Shown one piece after another: positions 61,697-64,000 of a stretch of DNA of 64,000 nucleotides. Position numbers and translations under genes: made by a program. Every line of letters begins with the position of its first letter. Position 1 is the first letter of the stretch. The DNA lies in contig NZ_CP032678.1 in assembly GCF_003627215.1 (NCBI RefSeq), positions 186,001 to 250,000 of the forward strand, read 5' to 3'. This stretch comes from Pseudomonas sp. Leaf58. GTDB taxonomy: Bacteria > Pseudomonadota > Gammaproteobacteria > Pseudomonadales > Pseudomonadaceae. Under the pieces are notes generated by a model. It saw only the letters and a list, made by a program, of their open reading frames with translations. It was not told the origin of the DNA and ran no database searches.

Positions 61697-62311
61697 ATGA
61701 AATGTATGAAGCTGGTTTTGCCACTCAGCGCCGCAGTGATGCTGACCACTGCACAGGCCGAAACGGTCAGCGTAGCTACACTGAGCGAGATTCGCGACGC
61801 GGAAGGACTTGTTCGGCTCATCTCCGTGGATGGTGAGTGCCAATACTCCGGCGCTGTCGATCTGCAGGCCTACCTGATCCACATTGATCACAAGACCTGT
61901 CTTACCGAAGGCGGCGGATTGACTCATGAACGGTACATGGCTCAGGCATCATTTGGTACGCTGCCGATAGCTGCTGATACGCATCTGACTGTGGAGCGTG
62001 TCTGCGCACATGCTGATCGGGCGGGAGCTATTTCAGTCCACTCCTGTGCCTCCGGTCGCCCGAGCAAGAATGCCGAGTCCGAGCAAGGGGCTCGTGAGCG
62101 TGCTATTCGTGAAAACCAGCTGCCCACCGCATACATCAGGGTGCGCAACGAATTGGCCGCGAAAGGCTACGATGCACCCATGCGCAGTCGGCAAGAGATT
62201 CGTGCGATGCTTCAGGTGATGCAAACCCAGGCTGAGGAGTTGGCGCGTCGTCAGCGTGAATTGCTAAGCGAACTGGACGAGGCTGACCAGCAAGAATCTT
62301 CGGCCAACTGA
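61697..62311 (+). CDS. Secreted or periplasmic protein with C-terminal coiled coil
   Basis: 204 residues from ATG 61697 (GGAAG upstream). Signal peptide MKCMKLVLPLSAAVMLTTAQA. The mature N-terminal domain has several Cys (GECQYSG, KTCLTEG, RVCAHA, HSCASG). The last 45 residues are a charged coiled coil (MQTQAEELARRQRELLSELD). The intergenic 61457-61696 contains no convincing gene. Confidence 0.6.
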   Translation: MKCMKLVLPLSAAVMLTTAQAETVSVATLSEIRDAEGLVRLISVDGECQYSGAVDLQAYLIHIDHKTCLTEGGGLTHERYMAQASFGTLPIAADTHLTVERVCAHADRAGAISVHSCASGRPSKNAESEQGARERAIRENQLPTAYIRVRNELAAKGYDAPMRSRQEIRAMLQVMQTQAEELARRQRELLSELDEADQQESSAN

Positions 62312-62361
62312 GCCCAGCTCAATGGCCAGACAATCCCAATCTGTGCACCTAGGAGGCATTC

Positions 62362-62661
62362 GTGAAAGATTACAGTCAACTGAAAAAGTCGGCAGCGGCA
62401 GCCAAGGCCGCCCATCCAGGCGACCCGTGGCATTACCAGGAGAACAGTGATATTTACACGCATATTGTTCGTGTCAACAACCCAAAGCTGAATAATTCGA
62501 TGATCGTTGCCCAGCTGGGTCAGCGCACCGATGGTGTTTCTGAGACGGTGGCTCGCTACATCGCCGGGACAAACCCGGATGTGATCCTGGAGCTTATTTC
62601 CGAGCTGGAGAGCCTCAGGGCTCAAGTTGCGCTGGGGCAGTCTGGCGAAAGCGTGGTGTAG
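62362..62661 (+). CDS. Small phage Ea22-like protein
   Basis: 99 residues from GTG 62362 with AGGAGG upstream. SDIYTHIVRVNNP and VARYIAGTNPDVILELISEL resemble the C-terminal part of lambdoid Ea22-type proteins, where a F/YIA-x-x-NP helix is typical. Function unknown. Confidence 0.55.
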   Translation: MKDYSQLKKSAAAAKAAHPGDPWHYQENSDIYTHIVRVNNPKLNNSMIVAQLGQRTDGVSETVARYIAGTNPDVILELISELESLRAQVALGQSGESVV

Positions 62662-62673
62662 ACACGTCCGACT

Positions 62674-63378
62674 CTAGAGCCCCAAGTCAAGCGTCAAGCT
62701 GTCTTCAAGTATGCGTTCCTCTCGGATCTGATTCAGAAGCGCCTGGTCTCCGAACACCCGGTAGAGTTTATGCAGGGTGGCATTATCCAGTTCATACCCA
62801 AGGAAAGACTTGGGATCGCCCTCCATGAGCAGCCCCTGGGTGAACAGTCGTAGAACCAGGTGTTTCTGGCAGGGTACCGGCATGAGGTTGATCAGGGCCT
62901 GCAGGGACTGAGCATGCGACAGGGGTGTTCTCGGTTCGTATCGGGCCGCATAGGGCGTTAGCATGGATTCGTGCACCGCTGCATCGATGCTTACACCTAC
63001 CACATTCGCGAGTGACATGATGGCAGGGAAGGCGGTCTTCACGATGGCATCTGCCTCGTGCTCGGAAAATGCGCGTCGCCTGGTGGACAGCGCCCCTGAC
63101 TCAGACCTCAGGTAATTAACCAAGGCTTGATGGTAGAGTGCCGGCTGAAGGATGGGGCAATTGTCCAATAGCCCCTTGAAGTTATCCATGTATTGCTTGA
63201 ATGCGGCGGTCTGAGGGGCTTCGGGGATGCGCGCGTACGTAAACGCCACGTAGTGGATCAACAATTCAAAGCGCGCTCGGCACTCATGGGGTTGGGCAAC
63301 GAAGCCCAGGAGGCGGGTGCGCCGGGGATCATCGAAACGGATGTCGAGATGATAGACTTCATCGGTCGGCTGAGTCAT
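62674..63378 (-). CDS. xLGL-family protein F1 (second gene of pair F)
   Basis: 234 residues ending ILEDSLTLDLGL, preceded by LYRVFGDQALLNQIRE, which lines up with LYRVTGDNRFLNHLIS in F2. A short member without the ALSIPAPD motif. Begins 3 bp after the F2 stop. Confidence 0.7.
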   Translation of the reverse strand: MTQPTDEVYHLDIRFDDPRRTRLLGFVAQPHECRARFELLIHYVAFTYARIPEAPQTAAFKQYMDNFKGLLDNCPILQPALYHQALVNYLRSESGALSTRRRAFSEHEADAIVKTAFPAIMSLANVVGVSIDAAVHESMLTPYAARYEPRTPLSHAQSLQALINLMPVPCQKHLVLRLFTQGLLMEGDPKSFLGYELDNATLHKLYRVFGDQALLNQIREERILEDSLTLDLGL

Positions 63379-63381
63379 TGA

Positions 63382-64000
63382 TCAAAGGCCCATGTCCGAT
63401 TCCAGCAGGTTGCTGCGCGCCACCTCGCTGATCAGGTGATTCAGAAACCGGTTATCTCCGGTCACTCGATAAAGCAGACCGCGCTGGCTGTCTCTAGTGA
63501 CGAGGGGGGCGAGCCATTCGGGCCCAAAGTGCTCTCCGATCGCCTTGATCATGGCGAACGATTTCGCATCGCCAACCAGGGCTGGGAACAGGGTGCCGTC
63601 CTCTGCCATGTAGTGAACCTTTCGGCCAAGGCTAGTAAACACGTGCTTTATCCCTGAGGCGAAGTCAACGCTAGCCTTGAGGTTTTCGATGCTGCCAAGG
63701 TTGTAGCCCTCGACCTGGGCTGCCCAGAGGCCTGCAAAGGGACTTGGGCCCTGTTTGAGTAAAAAGGTGAGGGCTAGGCTCGCTTGTTCGATCGACGCCG
63801 TGCAGGCAGGCGCAGGGGCGTTGCGAGCCTCAGCTCGCTGAATAGGCTTGCTGTCACCCATCGCCTGGGCAATGGTGTACCAGAGCAAGTCGGCATGTCG
63901 CTCCACAAAATCAGCGGGAACGCTGCTTGGTGGCTGGAACTGCTGGTAGGTGCCTGCATGGTTGAGGCTGTTGATGGCGCAAGGATGCGGGCGAACACCT
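63382..64000 (-). CDS. xLGL-family protein F2, partial at window edge
   Basis: At least 205 residues; the frame is open to the window end, so the start lies beyond 64000. It ends RSNLLESDMGL. The visible N-terminal part contains a Pro/Gln-rich stretch (GTYQQFQPPSSVPADFV), then helices. First gene of pair F. Confidence 0.7.
   Translation of the reverse strand, partial: GVRPHPCAINSLNHAGTYQQFQPPSSVPADFVERHADLLWYTIAQAMGDSKPIQRAEARNAPAPACTASIEQASLALTFLLKQGPSPFAGLWAAQVEGYNLGSIENLKASVDFASGIKHVFTSLGRKVHYMAEDGTLFPALVGDAKSFAMIKAIGEHFGPEWLAPLVTRDSQRGLLYRVTGDNRFLNHLISEVARSNLLESDMGL

Overview
The window looks like accessory DNA from a Pseudomonas (or close gammaproteobacterium), most likely a large plasmid or megaplasmid. 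Reasons: Pseudomonas-like codon use, a type I-F CRISPR-Cas locus, a plasmid-type secreted Ig-like protein, a stray thioredoxin gene, a ParB-like protein, phage-like enzymes, and dozens of short uncharacterised genes with almost no housekeeping functions. No rRNA, tRNA, transposase or integrase was seen. This placement is inference.

Layout. 0.2-14.4 kb: pieces of what looks like one biosynthetic pathway (KAS III-like synthase, NAD-dependent epimerase, metallo-beta-lactamase-fold hydrolase, F390-synthetase-like adenylating enzyme, ATP-grasp ligase, small membrane proteins), interleaved with a NYN/LOTUS protein, an ADP-ribosyltransferase-like/GNAT pair and the first members of a family here called xLGL. 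14.4-20.8 kb: more xLGL genes. 21-31.5 kb: a DUF3883 nuclease-like protein, an R2K-type ATP-grasp, a polymerase-beta-fold nucleotidyltransferase next to a DEDDh exonuclease, secreted proteins and a thioredoxin. 32-36 kb: a roughly 1350-residue secreted Ig-like protein. 36.6-43.3 kb: small hypothetical genes, an HExxH protein and a ParB-like protein. 43.6-54.7 kb: a complete type I-F CRISPR-Cas locus in the unusual order cas8f-cas5f-cas7f-cas6f-array-cas1-cas2/3. 54.7-64 kb: small genes, then two further xLGL pairs.

Two themes stand out. First, ten proteins of 230-450 residues on both sides of the CRISPR locus end in a hydrophobic residue followed by Gly-Leu, usually [D/E]-x-L-G-L, at the extreme C-terminus. 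Eight of them form four tightly coupled tandem pairs, and I do not recognise the family. Second, at least five promoters, and probably six, carry a 17-bp palindrome ATTGnCA-N3-TGnCAAT, mostly between or across the -35 and -10 boxes, which suggests a shared element-wide repressor.

Six genes (epimerase, ATP-grasp, Ig-like protein, a small gene at 36.7 kb, cas8f and cas2/3) are broken by one-base indels in homopolymers. Restoring one base repairs each of them. I read this mainly as consensus error of a long-read assembly, so the joined genes are annotated here; if the indels are real, the CRISPR system would be inactive.
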